From contig NZ_JARUBJ010000002.1 of NCBI RefSeq assembly GCF_029626145.1, forward strand, positions 1,022,501-1,086,500: a DNA stretch of 64,000 nucleotides, in the 5' to 3' direction. The DNA comes from Micromonospora sp. WMMD961. Lineage in GTDB: Bacteria > Actinomycetota > Actinomycetes > Mycobacteriales > Micromonosporaceae. Shown here piece after piece: positions 43,672 to 53,600 of the stretch; the first letter of the stretch is position 1, and every line of letters starts with the position of its first letter. A program made the position numbers and the translations under genes. The notes beneath the pieces are model-generated. The model searched no databases and was not told the DNA's origin. It saw nothing but the letters and a program-made list of their open reading frames with translations.

Positions 43672-44520
43672 CTAGTCATCGATGCCGACGGCCTTGGCGC
43701 TGGCCTCCCAGAGCCGGGCCGCGAGCTGCGGATCGGCGGCCTTCCGGTACGGCCGACGCAGCCGACGGTCGACGTAGTAACCCCCGTCGACCAGCCGTGA
43801 GCGATCCTGGTTGGCCAGCCACACCAGGGTCTCGGCGCCCTTCTCCGGGCTGCGGAACGGCATGAACCGCATGCCGATCGCCACCAGTCTGCTGTCGTTG
43901 CCGAACCGGGTACGCACCACACCGGGGTGGAAGCTGTACACCGACATCGTCGGCCAGCGCCGGGCCGCCTCGACGGTGAACAGGACGTTCGCCTGCTTGC
44001 TGGTGCCGTACGCGATCGTCGAGTGGTAGCCGCGCAGTGGCGCGTTCAGGTCGTCCGGGTCCAGTGCGCCGAAGCGGTGCGCGCCGGAGGCGGTCACCAC
44101 GACCCGGTCCACCCGGTCGGCGAGCAGATTGGTCAGCAGGAACGGAGCCAGGTGGTTGGCCTGGATGGACATCTCGAAGCCGTCGACGGTGGTGAGCGGT
44201 TGCAACGCGATCGCTCCGGCGTTGTTGGCGAGCACGTCGATCCGGTCGTACGTCGTCCGTAACTGCCCGGCCAGCCGGCGCACGTCGTCGAGGATCGCGA
44301 AGTCGGCCCGGAACAACTCCGGACGCTCGCCCGAGCTTTCGCGGACCCGTTCCGCGGCGGCCTGGAGCCTCGCCGGGTCCCGCCCGACCAGCGCAACCCG
44401 GTCACCCCGGCAGGCCAGGCGCACGGCGGCGGCCAACCCGATGCCGGAGCTGGCCCCGGTCACCACAACCAGTCGTCGGCGCCCAGTGAGATCTTCCACA
44501 GGTCCATTCACCCCGGTCAT
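43672..44520 (-). CDS. Short-chain dehydrogenase (retinol dehydrogenase-like)
   Basis: A 282-aa SDR. TGASSGIG (about residues 21-28), NNAGA and YGTSK supply nucleotide-binding and catalytic Tyr/Lys. The C-terminal extension and PGVVRTRFG fit the retinol dehydrogenase-like subgroup. Substrate unknown. Co-directional with the DUF1330 gene. Confidence 0.85.
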   Translation of the reverse strand: MTGVNGPVEDLTGRRRLVVVTGASSGIGLAAAVRLACRGDRVALVGRDPARLQAAAERVRESSGERPELFRADFAILDDVRRLAGQLRTTYDRIDVLANNAGAIALQPLTTVDGFEMSIQANHLAPFLLTNLLADRVDRVVVTASGAHRFGALDPDDLNAPLRGYHSTIAYGTSKQANVLFTVEAARRWPTMSVYSFHPGVVRTRFGNDSRLVAIGMRFMPFRSPEKGAETLVWLANQDRSRLVDGGYYVDRRLRRPYRKAADPQLAARLWEASAKAVGIDD

Positions 44521-44627
44521 GGCGCGAGGTTACCGTGGCGTCACAACGCCCTTTGGGATCGTTAAGTTCACGGATCTGTCGTCAGGTGGCGTCGGCATGC
44601 CCGCCGGACGCTGGAAGGAGCGCATCC

Positions 44628-45584
44628 ATGGCCGTAGTCGGTCGCCCCCGCAGGTCCTGCCTCGCCGTACCGGGCTCCAGCGTCAAGATGCTCGGCAAGG
44701 CGCAGGGCCTTCCGGCCGACCAGGTCTTCCTCGACCTGGAGGACGCCGTCGCCCCGCTGGCCAAGCCGGACGCGCGCAAGAACATCGTCGCCGCGCTCAA
44801 CGAGGGTGACTGGGCCGGCAAGGCCCGGGTGGTCCGGGTCAACGACCTGACCACCCCGTGGACCTACCGGGACGTCATCGAGGTCGTGGAGGGCGCCGGC
44901 GCCAACCTGGACTGCATCATGCTGCCGAAGGTGCAGACCCCCGCCCAGGTGCAGTGGCTGGACCTGACGCTCACCCAGATCGAGAAGACGATCGGCCTGG
45001 AGGTCGGTCGGATCGGCATCGAGGCGCAGATCGAGAACGCCGCCGGACTGGTCAACGTGGACGCGATCGCCGCCGCCTCGCCGCGCGTGGAGACCATCAT
45101 CTTCGGCCCGGCCGACTTCATGGCGTCGATCAACATGAAGTCGATGGTGGTCGGCGGCTTGATCCCGGACTACCCGGGCGACCCGTACCACTACATTCTC
45201 ATGCGGATCCTGATGGCCGCCCGGATGCACGACAAGCAGGCCATCGACGGCCCCTTCCTGCAGATCCGGGACGTCGACGGGTTCCGCGAGGTGGCCAAGC
45301 GCTCGGCGGCGCTGGGCTTCGACGGCAAGTGGGTGCTGCACCCGGGTCAGATCGACGCCGCCAACGAGGTCTACCAGCCGGCGCAGGCCGACTACGACCA
45401 CGCCGAGCTGATCCTCGACGCGTACGAGCACTACACCTCGGAGGCCGGTGGCCGGCTCGGTGCCGTGATGCTCGGCGACGAGATGATCGACGAGGCGTCC
45501 CGCAAGATGGCGCTTGTCATCTCCGCGAAGGGCCGGGCCGCCGGAATGAGCCGTACCTCCTCGTTCACCCCGCCGGAGCAGTGA
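44628..45584 (+). CDS. HpcH/HpaI aldolase, malyl-CoA lyase-like (CitE family)
   Basis: A 318-aa protein from ATG 44628 (GGAAGGAG upstream). LAVPGSSVKMLGKAQGLPAD, FLDLEDAVAP and LPKVQTPAQV are typical of the CitE/Mcl group. Streptomyces homologues of this subtype lie beside crotonyl-CoA reductase in the ethylmalonyl-CoA pathway and act on (2R,3S)-beta-methylmalyl-CoA or malyl-CoA. An acyl-CoA dehydrogenase (47951) and MaoC protein (60185) resembling the same cluster occur nearby, supporting this. Confidence 0.83.
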   Translation: MAVVGRPRRSCLAVPGSSVKMLGKAQGLPADQVFLDLEDAVAPLAKPDARKNIVAALNEGDWAGKARVVRVNDLTTPWTYRDVIEVVEGAGANLDCIMLPKVQTPAQVQWLDLTLTQIEKTIGLEVGRIGIEAQIENAAGLVNVDAIAAASPRVETIIFGPADFMASINMKSMVVGGLIPDYPGDPYHYILMRILMAARMHDKQAIDGPFLQIRDVDGFREVAKRSAALGFDGKWVLHPGQIDAANEVYQPAQADYDHAELILDAYEHYTSEAGGRLGAVMLGDEMIDEASRKMALVISAKGRAAGMSRTSSFTPPEQ

Positions 45585-45660
45585 CCGGCCGGGCCGGGTC
45601 GACCGCCGTACGGCCGTCGATCCGGTCCGCGACCGGTGGTACGCCGACCCGGCCGCCGCT

Positions 45661-46191
45661 TCAGTAGCTGCCGCTACCGCTGCCGTTGCTCGTCGTGATC
45701 GCGAAGATGATGGCGGCGGCGTAGAGGGCGATGCCCAGCACCATCAGCGCGGTGATGATCCAGCCGACGATGATGCCGGCCTTCGCCATTCCCTCACCGC
45801 CCTCGCCGCTGACCCGGATCTGCTTCTGCGCCACGTGGCCGAGGATCGCCCCGATCGGCGCGGTGACGCCGCAGGTGGTGAGGCCGGCCAGGGCCAGCAC
45901 CAGCGACGCGATGGCCAGCCCGTTGGTCTTCTGCGGTGCCGGGTAGCCGTAACCGGGGTGCGGGGGGTAGCCGGGCGGCGCGTACATCCCCACCGGCTGC
46001 CCCGGCGGCACCGTCGCACCCGTGTACGGGTCGCCCGGCGCGTACGGGTCGGTGGGCGCGTACGGGTTGGTGGGGCCGGGTTGGGTGGGTACCGGTTGAC
46101 CGGCCACCGGGGTCGGGTCCGGTGCGGGGCTCGACGGCTGAGCCGACCACGTGGGGTCGCTCCAGCCGCCGGGCGGCGGGGGATTGGTCAT
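45661..46191 (-). CDS. DUF4190 membrane protein, copy 1
   Basis: A 176-aa protein with an N-terminal Pro/Gly/Tyr-rich disordered half, then a DUF4190 domain of two transmembrane helices around GAILGHVAQKQIRVSGEGG. Family function unknown. A paralogue (47234-47773) is on the other side of the SDR gene. Confidence 0.82.
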   Translation of the reverse strand: MTNPPPPGGWSDPTWSAQPSSPAPDPTPVAGQPVPTQPGPTNPYAPTDPYAPGDPYTGATVPPGQPVGMYAPPGYPPHPGYGYPAPQKTNGLAIASLVLALAGLTTCGVTAPIGAILGHVAQKQIRVSGEGGEGMAKAGIIVGWIITALMVLGIALYAAAIIFAITTSNGSGSGSY

Positions 46192-46307
46192 ACGAACTCT
46201 CCGTCAGGTCGGGTGCGGCATCAGGGTAGCCAGCAGCGCCCAAACCCGACGCCCCCGCTACCGGGTGCCGCGTTGCCCGGGCCGGTTCTAGCGGGCAGGA
46301 TCCTGGC

Positions 46308-47213
46308 ATGGCATTCGACGCGCGCGCCGCGGACCGCTCCGGCAGCCGAACCAGACGGGACGTCAGCCGTCCCGGCGGTGCTCGACGTGCCCGCGCGGCC
46401 ACACCGGCGGGCAGCCCCGGCCCCGACGAGCCGGTCGCGCTCGCCGACCCGGTGACCATGCGGCTCGACGGACGGGTCGCCCTGGTGACCGGGGCGGGCA
46501 GCCCGGACGGCATCGGGTACGCCACCGCGCGCCGACTCGCCGACCTGGGCGCTCGGGTGGCCATCGTCTCCACCACCCGGCGCATCCACGAGCGGGCCGG
46601 TGAGCTGGGGGTGACCGGCTTCGTCGCGGATCTGACCGACGAGTCGGAGGTCGGCGCGCTCGCCGACGCGGTCGCCGAGCAGTTGGGCGACGTCGAGGTG
46701 CTGGTCAACAACGCCGGCCTGGCCAGCCGGGCCAGCCAGGGAGTGCTGCGGCCGGTCGCGCAGCTGACCTACGACGAGTGGCGTGGTGAGATCGACCGCA
46801 ACCTGTCCACCGCGTTCCTGTGCAGTCGCGCCTTCATCGGGGGGATGGCCGAGCGGGGCTGGGGGCGGATCGTCAACCTCGCCGCCACGGCCGGCCCGGT
46901 CAACGCACTGCCCACCGAGGCCGCGTACGCCGCGGCGAAGGCCGGAGTCGTCGGGCTGACCCGGGCGCTCGCCATGGAGATGATCGCCGACGGTGTGACG
47001 GTGAACGCGGTCGCACCGGGCACGATCTACACCGCCGCGTCCACGATGGCCGAGATCAAGCAGGGGTTGGGCACTCCGGTGGGCCGACCGGGCACTCCGG
47101 ACGAGGTTGCCGCGGCGATCAGCTTCCTCTGCTCGCCGGCCGCCTCGTACATCACGGGTCAGATGCTGGTGGTGGATGGCGGCAACAGCGTCCGTGAGGC
47201 CCGTTTCCGCTGA
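46308..47213 (+). CDS. SDR oxidoreductase, FabG type
   Basis: A 301-aa protein as drawn (ATG 46308, AGGA 8 nt upstream), or 251 aa from ATG 46458. The catalytic domain has TGAGSPDGIGYA, NNAGLAS and YAAAKAGV. VNAVAPGTIYT and SYITGQMLVVDGG are FabG-like. Functions with NADPH in 3-oxoacyl reduction. The first 50 residues are Arg/Ala-rich and not part of the fold. Confidence 0.85.
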   Translation: MAFDARAADRSGSRTRRDVSRPGGARRARAATPAGSPGPDEPVALADPVTMRLDGRVALVTGAGSPDGIGYATARRLADLGARVAIVSTTRRIHERAGELGVTGFVADLTDESEVGALADAVAEQLGDVEVLVNNAGLASRASQGVLRPVAQLTYDEWRGEIDRNLSTAFLCSRAFIGGMAERGWGRIVNLAATAGPVNALPTEAAYAAAKAGVVGLTRALAMEMIADGVTVNAVAPGTIYTAASTMAEIKQGLGTPVGRPGTPDEVAAAISFLCSPAASYITGQMLVVDGGNSVREARFR

Positions 47214-47233
47214 CCGCGCCGCTGGCCCGTCTG

Positions 47234-47773
47234 TCAGTAGCCGTTGCTGTCGCCGGTGTTGGCGAAGGCCACCAGCGCCAGCCAGCCGCAGCAGGCCAGC
47301 ACGGTGAGCCCGGTGAAGACGTAGCCGAGGATCAACCCCCAGGTGGCGAGTTGGTCGCCGTCCTCGCCAGTGGTCCGGATCTGCCGCTTCGCCAGGTGGC
47401 CGAGGACGGCGCCGGCCGGCGGGAACACGAAGGCGAACACCAGCGACAGGATCGCGAGCACGTTGGTGCCCCGACCCGGGCCGCCGGGCGGTGGGCCGTA
47501 CTGACCGTAGGGGCCCTGCGGGGGGTACGGCGGCTGCTGACTCCAGTGCGCCGACTGCTGCGGGCCCTGCTGCGCGTACGGCGACGGTTCGTCCGCCGGT
47601 GGCCCGTACGGTGAGCGTTCCGCCGGTAGCTCGTACGCCGGCTGGTCCGGCGGCGGCGCATACGGCGGCTGCCCGGCTGGCGGCGGCGCGTACGGCGACT
47701 GGTCCCGGGGTGGCTCGTAGGGTGACGGTGGCTGCTCGTCTGATGGTGGTCCCGACGGCGGCGGGTAGCTCAC
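47234..47773 (-). CDS. DUF4190 membrane protein, copy 2
   Basis: A 179-aa paralogue of the 45661 gene: disordered N-terminus rich in PPY repeats, then a transmembrane pair around GAVLGHLAKRQIRTTGEDG. Convergent with the SDR gene. Function unknown. Confidence 0.82.
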   Translation of the reverse strand: MSYPPPSGPPSDEQPPSPYEPPRDQSPYAPPPAGQPPYAPPPDQPAYELPAERSPYGPPADEPSPYAQQGPQQSAHWSQQPPYPPQGPYGQYGPPPGGPGRGTNVLAILSLVFAFVFPPAGAVLGHLAKRQIRTTGEDGDQLATWGLILGYVFTGLTVLACCGWLALVAFANTGDSNGY

Positions 47774-47950
47774 GGCTGTCCTCCTCCTGCCGGTGCCGGA
47801 AAAGTCCCTCTTGCCGGACGCTACCCGCAGCGGTGAACCTTTTCACAGCGGTTGTGTGGACTGGTCACCTTGGCCTCCTGCGGCCCGGAGACCGATACTG
47901 ACCCAGCGTTCAGTTACCCACGAGTAGTGCGCGGATCCCCGGAGGCTGAG

Positions 47951-49147
47951 ATGGCTCGACTCGCCCAGACGCCCGGCCTGACCGATGTGCAACAGTCGAT
48001 CCTGGAGACCGTTCGGGACTTCGCCGACAAGGAGATCATCCCGCACGCGCAGCGGCTGGAACACGCCGACGAATACCCCACCGACATCCTCGACGGGATG
48101 CGCGAGATGGGGCTGTTCGGCCTTACCATCGACGAGGAGTTCGGCGGCCTGGGTGAGTCCCTGCTGACCTACGCGCTGGTGGTCGAGCAACTGTCCCGGG
48201 GCTGGATGTCGATCTCCGGCATCGTCAACACCCACTTCATCGTGGCGTACCTGATCTCCCAGCACGGCTCCGCCGAGCAGAAGGCCCGCCTGCTGCCGAA
48301 GATGGCCACCGGCGAGGTCCGGGGCGCGTTCTCGATGTCCGAGCCGGAGACCGGCTCCGACGTCTCCGCGATCAAGTCAAGGGCCGTACGCGACGGCGAC
48401 AACTACGTGCTCAACGGGCAGAAGATGTGGCTGACCAACGGGGCGTACTCCTCGGTGGTGGCCACCCTGGTCAAGACCGACACCGGCGCCGACTCGGTGT
48501 ACGGCAACATGAGCACCTTCCTGCTGGAGAAAGAGCCGGGCTTCGGCGAGACCGCCCCCGGCCTCACCATCCCCGGCAAGATCGAGAAAATGGGCTACAA
48601 GGGCGTCGAGACCACCGAGATGGTCCTCGACGGGGTGACCGTGCCCGGCTCCTCGATCCTCGGCGGCACCGACCAGGTGGGCCGAGGTTTCTACCAGATG
48701 ATGGACGGCATCGAGGTGGGCCGGGTCAACGTGGCCGCCCGCGCCTGCGGCATCTCCATCCGCGCCTTCGAGTTGGCGGTCAGCTACGCCCAGCAGCGCA
48801 AGACGTTCGGCCAGCCGCTCGCCAGGCACCAGGCGATCGCCTTCAAGCTCGCCGAGATGGGCACGAAGATCGAGGCCGCGCACGCCCTCATGGTCAACGC
48901 CGCACGCCTCAAGGACGCCGGCCAGCGCAACGACGTCGAGGCCGGGATGGCCAAGCTGCTCGCCTCGGAATACTGCGCCGAGGTCGTCCAGGAGGCGTTC
49001 CGCATCCACGGTGGCTACGGCTACTCCAAGGAGTACGAGATCGAGCGGCTGATGCGGGAGGCCCCGTTCCTGCTCATCGGCGAGGGCACCTCGGAGATCC
49101 AGAAGACCATCATCTCCCGCGGCCTCCTCAAGGAGTACAAGCTCTAG
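47951..49147 (+). CDS. Acyl-CoA dehydrogenase
   Basis: A 398-aa flavoprotein from ATG 47951 (CGGAGG upstream). FAD/substrate motifs: AFSMSEPETGSDVSAIKS, ADSVYGNMSTF; catalytic Glu in LIGEGTSEIQ. It closely resembles the Streptomyces acyl-CoA dehydrogenase encoded with malyl-CoA lyase and MaoC homologues, so methylsuccinyl-CoA or another branched acyl-CoA is a likely substrate. The enzyme class is certain, the substrate is inferred. Confidence 0.9.
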   Translation: MARLAQTPGLTDVQQSILETVRDFADKEIIPHAQRLEHADEYPTDILDGMREMGLFGLTIDEEFGGLGESLLTYALVVEQLSRGWMSISGIVNTHFIVAYLISQHGSAEQKARLLPKMATGEVRGAFSMSEPETGSDVSAIKSRAVRDGDNYVLNGQKMWLTNGAYSSVVATLVKTDTGADSVYGNMSTFLLEKEPGFGETAPGLTIPGKIEKMGYKGVETTEMVLDGVTVPGSSILGGTDQVGRGFYQMMDGIEVGRVNVAARACGISIRAFELAVSYAQQRKTFGQPLARHQAIAFKLAEMGTKIEAAHALMVNAARLKDAGQRNDVEAGMAKLLASEYCAEVVQEAFRIHGGYGYSKEYEIERLMREAPFLLIGEGTSEIQKTIISRGLLKEYKL

Positions 49148-49358
49148 GTGTTGAGATCGATGCCGCGTGAAGCGAGGTGGCACGCCAACATCGAGGTAGT
49201 GACATGTGTCACATTCAGCGGGCGCATGGGATCGGCTGCGGCTGCCTAGGGTTAATCAACGGCTACACGAAGACTTGCTACGTACTACGGGGGTATCGTG
49301 GCGCTTCCTTTTGGCTGCCCGCAGTTCCGGGGGCCAGCCCTCTCGTCGCGCCTCGGGT

Positions 49359-49580
49359 GTGCAGGCGATCATTCCTGCAACCGGGGCGGTGTTGTTCGGT
49401 GTCCTGCTGGAGGCGCCGGTGCCCGCCACGGTTGGCGGTCGCGAGTTCCTCGAGCTCGGTCAGCACGTCGCGTTGCGTGGCGGCGAGATCTTCACCGTCG
49501 GCCGGCTGGCCGAGTTGGCGAAGGAAGCCACCGCGCGGGCCGTGCTCATCCACGTGCGCGACGCTTGGGCGGGGAAGTGA
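49359..49580 (+). CDS. Small ORF, possible truncated protein
   Basis: A 73-aa frame from GTG 49359, ending TGATG with the next gene. The sequence AVLFGVLLEAPVPATVGG and RGGEIFTVGRLAELAKEA reads as protein, but no ribosome binding site is clear and the residues upstream in frame look non-coding, so it may be the 3' remnant of a longer gene. Confidence 0.4.
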   Translation: MQAIIPATGAVLFGVLLEAPVPATVGGREFLELGQHVALRGGEIFTVGRLAELAKEATARAVLIHVRDAWAGK

Positions 49581-49954
49581 TGGCGCTTCCCCGGTGGTGG
49601 CCAGCCCTCGTGGTGGCGAGTGCCGTGCTGGCTTCGCCGGACGGGGCGGACGCTCGGCGGTGGGCCCCGACCGCCGGCGCCGAGGTCGACGATCCGTCTT
49701 TGCTGCTGCGCCTGCCACGCCTCGCCGAAGTCCTCGCCGAGCGGGTCGACGAAGTAGCCGAAGGTGAGCGGCTCGCCTTCCTCCGCGTTCTGGACGGGGT
49801 TCTGGCCGATGGTGACCAGTCCGAAAAGGACGCCGCTGCGACGGGGTTCCTCGAATCCCCCTGGCCGTGGAACAGTGGGGCCTCGATGTCCGCCGAGCCT
49901 GGCCTGAGATGGGTGCCAGGTCGCAGCACTATTGCGGTGAGTGGAATGCCATAA
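49580..49954 (+). CDS. Small protein, possibly DUF7674/immunity-like, truncated
   Basis: A 124-aa product from ATG 49580 overlapping the preceding stop. The centre, LAEVLAERVDEVAEGERLAF followed by LDGVLADGDQSEKDA and TGFLES, resembles the helical DUF7674 type found beside polymorphic toxins. The last 30 residues (PWPWNSGASMSAEPG) look out of frame, suggesting a C-terminal frameshift. Confidence 0.45.
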   Translation: MALPRWWPALVVASAVLASPDGADARRWAPTAGAEVDDPSLLLRLPRLAEVLAERVDEVAEGERLAFLRVLDGVLADGDQSEKDAAATGFLESPWPWNSGASMSAEPGLRWVPGRSTIAVSGMP

Positions 49955-50047
49955 CGGCAGTGCGGTCGCCTGACTGGATGCGGTCGGCCTGACGTTCGTT
50001 CCGATGACGGTCGCGCCAGGTGGCGACCGACCAGAGAAGGAGAAGTC

Positions 50048-50524
50048 ATGGGTAAGAGAGTCATTCCCGCCGCCTTGGCGGCACTGGGAGTCACGGCAGC
50101 GGTCGCTGTTCCGGTGGCGCTGTCGATAGGGCCGGCCAATGCGGCGGAAGAGATGCCTTCGCTCGTGGAGGACTTCTCCTATCCGGGTGCCGCAGCCATC
50201 GAGCAGGCCCGCGACATCGAGCTCATCAAGGGCGATGGTCGGATCACCCTCGTCGACTGCACGACCAACCCGGAACTGATCCGGGTGGAAAGCCTTCTGC
50301 GCACTGATTTCTGCTTCCTGGTGAAGGGGGACACGGGCTGGTTGAGCCTTCGCCTGGACGGTGTGTTTTTGATCCACTCCGGCGACCAGCGAGTGGCGGC
50401 GAAGGTTGCCGCCAACGGCACGGAAGAGACGATCAACATCCGGGAGAACCAGGTCGAGTCGGTCGGCATCGGCGATCCGGACTTCGGCGTACTTCTCGAA
50501 ATCCGGGCGACGCCGCCGGCCTGA
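50048..50524 (+). CDS. Secreted small protein of unknown function
   Basis: A 158-aa protein with a clear signal peptide (residues 1-32, ALAALGVTAAVAVPVALSI, cleavage after NAA). The mature part has two Cys (DCTT and DFCF), suggesting a disulfide. GAAGGAG precedes the ATG at 50048. No known family. Followed by a strong hairpin and the ALF-repeat gene. Confidence 0.72.
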   Translation: MGKRVIPAALAALGVTAAVAVPVALSIGPANAAEEMPSLVEDFSYPGAAAIEQARDIELIKGDGRITLVDCTTNPELIRVESLLRTDFCFLVKGDTGWLSLRLDGVFLIHSGDQRVAAKVAANGTEETINIRENQVESVGIGDPDFGVLLEIRATPPA

Positions 50525-50573
50525 GAGGTGCCTGCTTTTCGGCGGCGTTGACGCAACGTGGCGCGATCAGAAT

Positions 50574-50613
50574 AACCAATGGTGAGGGCTGCGTTAAGCC
50601 CTCACCATTGGTT
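50574..50613. terminator. 17-bp hairpin between the secreted gene and ALF-repeat gene
   Basis: AACCAATGGTGAGGGCT (50574-50590) with its exact complement at 50597-50613 and a 6-nt loop. There is no T tract. It probably ends the 50048 transcript, or protects it. Confidence 0.6.
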
Positions 50614-50694
50614 GCGCCCATGAATAATTAATGTGTGACGGACGTCACTGCAGCCGGGGTCTCGCTAATTCGGCCCTCGTGAACAAATAGACGC

Positions 50695-53600
50695 ATGTCG
50701 TCTACCCCTTATTTATCTGGCGAGCTTCATTCGAAGCGTTATCCACCGCCGACTGCCCGGCGAATGAGGCAACGTCTCGCCGCCGGCGCGCTGTCGGTCA
50801 TCGTGGCGGTCGGGGCACCCTTCATCTCGGCTACGCCTGCCGTGGCGCAAGATCCCGTTCCCGGCCTCGTGACCGACCGATCCGGTGTCGTTGCGATGTC
50901 CTCGTCTGCGGGCCCGGCCACCGCCCGAGCGGCCGAAGCGGCGTTGCTCGGCTCCGACGAGCGGTTGCAGGAATTCCTGTCTACCGGCCAGCAGGAGACC
51001 CTGATCCAGGACGACCGCGTCCGGGTGGCCCAGCTGATGTCGACCAGCGGGCCCGCGATGACGGCAGCAGCCCGACCAGCACTGGGCGGCTCCCCGACTG
51101 ACTTGCGGGCCTTCCTGTCGAACGGGTGGCAGGCGCCCGCCGTGCAGGACCGACGGATCCGAGTTGCGTCGCTCATCGCCATCGGCGGTCCGGCGACCAA
51201 GAAGGCGGGCCAGACCGCTCTGAACGGTGGCGACGCCGCCGTCGCGGAATTCCTGCGCAACGGCGCCTTCGTGGCGAGGACCCAAGACAATCGGATCGAG
51301 ATTGCGACGATCATGTCGGTCGGCGGCGCGGAGGTGCGCCGAACGGCACAGGTCGCCCTCTCCGGAACCGACCTGGACGTACAGGAGTGGCTTGATCGCG
51401 GGCAGCATGTGGCGCGTGCCCGTGATCAGGAAGTCATGACGGTCGCGCAGCTGACCGAGATCGCCCGGCAGTCGCAGGCACTCGCCGCCAAGGAGACCAA
51501 GGCTGCTGAGGAGGCGTCCGAACGGGCGGTGACCGCGGCTCAGCTGGCCAAGGAGGCAGCGGAGACTGCGGCGGCCGAGACTGCGGCTGCCAAGGATTCG
51601 GCGGTCAAGGCGGCTGCTGCCGCTGGTCGTGCGGCCGACGCTGCGGCCCGCGCGGCCGACGCCGCACAGGATGCGATCGGAGCCGCGAACGCCGCGAACC
51701 AGGCAGCCCGTAATGCCGCCAACGCGGCGTCCCGGGCGGCTTCGGCGGCCGCGCTCGCGGGCAATGCGGCCGCGCAGGCGTACAAGGCGGCTGCGGATGC
51801 CGCGACCGACGCCACCAAGGCGAGCGCCGCGCGCAAGGCCGCCGAGACGGCCCGGGATTCGGCACGCCTGATCGACGACATCGTCGCCTCCATGCCCAAG
51901 GTCATGGCGGCGGCCGACGAGGCGAAGGCGGCCGCCAGTGCGGCCCGCAGCGCGGTGGGCAATGCTCGGGCAGCAGCTGCCGCAGCCCAAAGCGCGGGTA
52001 GTCAGGCCAACGTCGCCGAGAGCGAGGCCGCCAGGGCCCGTCGTGAGGCGAACCGCGCGGTGGCGCTGGCTCTGGCAGCCGAACGGGCCGCCACGAGGGC
52101 TGAGTCGCTCGCAGCGCAGGCGTCGGCCGCTGCCGGGCAGGCTCTCCGGCTGGCAAGGGACGCCGCCCAGCACGCCCGTGCCGCCGCCGCCGCTGCGGAC
52201 CTGGCGGCGGAGCACGCCGGTGACGCTGCCACGGCAGCGGCCGAGTCGACAAGGCACGCAGCAGCCGCGCAGGTCGCAGCGGACATGGCCACGTCGGCGG
52301 CTCAGCAGGCAGACCTGGTCGACCGTACGGCCAGGGCAGGTGAGGCCGACCGGCTCACCTTCGAGACCGAGCAGGCTGTCGCGGAGGCCGCGGAACTCCG
52401 GATCGCGGAGGACGACCAGCCGATGCCTCCGCTCCCGGATGCGCCGGAGGCGGACCGGGTGGACACTGCGACCCGGCAACTGCTCGTGGAGGCGGCAGCC
52501 CCGGGTGCCCCCACCGCCGTGGTGCTGTCGAAGGGTCGAGCCGCTGCCCTGAACGTGAGTCGGTCCGGCTCCTCGTGGAGCCGCGCGGCTGCCCAGGCCG
52601 CCCTTGCCAGTGATGAGGCAGGCGTGCGGAGTTGGCTGGCGACCGTGCGGTTAACCGCCGCCGAGCAGGACGATCGCGACCGTGTCTCCGAGATGGCGAC
52701 AACCACGAGCAAGCCCAATCTGAAGGTCGCCATCGAGGTCGCGCTCGACGGGACACACGCCGATGTCGTCGCATTCCTCAAGTTCCCTGCTTACGACGGC
52801 AAGGTGCAGGACGACCGGATCGCGATCGCCGCGGTCATGGACGCCGGTGGCCCGGCGACCGACGCGGCGGCGCAGGTCGCGCTCAATGGCACACCGCAGA
52901 ACGCGCACGATTTCCTCCGCACGGGTCAGTACCTCGCGGCGGCTCAGGACGATCGAGTGGCGATCGCTGGCATCATGAACGGGGCCGGCCCCGAGGTTGT
53001 CGCCGCAGCCCGCATCGCGCTGGCGGGTCCGCGTGCTTTCGCCCGTGACTTCGTCCAGGTGGGGCAGTACAAGGCGGCGCAGCGGGATCACGACGCCGCG
53101 GTGCACGCCGCCACGATCAAGGGCTACGTCGCCCGGAGCGCCGAGTACGCCGCGAAGGCGCAGGTTGACGCGGCACGCGCTGCCGAGGTGGCGGCGCGGG
53201 CGCGGGCAGCCGCGAGCGAGGCGCAGGGGCACGCCGAGCGTGCCGTCCGCCTGGCCGAGGAGGCGGCCGGCTACGCGGCGCAGGCGGCGCAGTCAGCTCT
53301 GGAGGCAAGGGTGTCGGCCGATCAGGCCGCAGCCTCCGCGCTGGTTGCCCGTAACGCTGCCAACCGGGCTGTCCAGGCGGCTCAGGCGGCAAATGCCTCG
53401 GCGTCGCGGGCTGCTGACTCGGCTCGTAAGGCCCGTTCGTCGGCGAACTGGGCGCAGACGTCGGCCGCCAGGGCACGAGAGTCGGCGCTCGCGGCGGGTG
53501 CTGACGCGGTCGCCGCCGCGCAGGCCTCGCAGGAGGCGCTGGTGACCGCGATGGAGAAGGTGCGGGCCGAGGCGGAGGCGCAGCGGGCCGGTGGGCCGCA

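Noticed and set aside
49460..50377. 305-codon minus-strand frame
   Set aside because: It runs antisense to the 50048 gene, which has a signal peptide and a ribosome binding site; composition is not protein-like.
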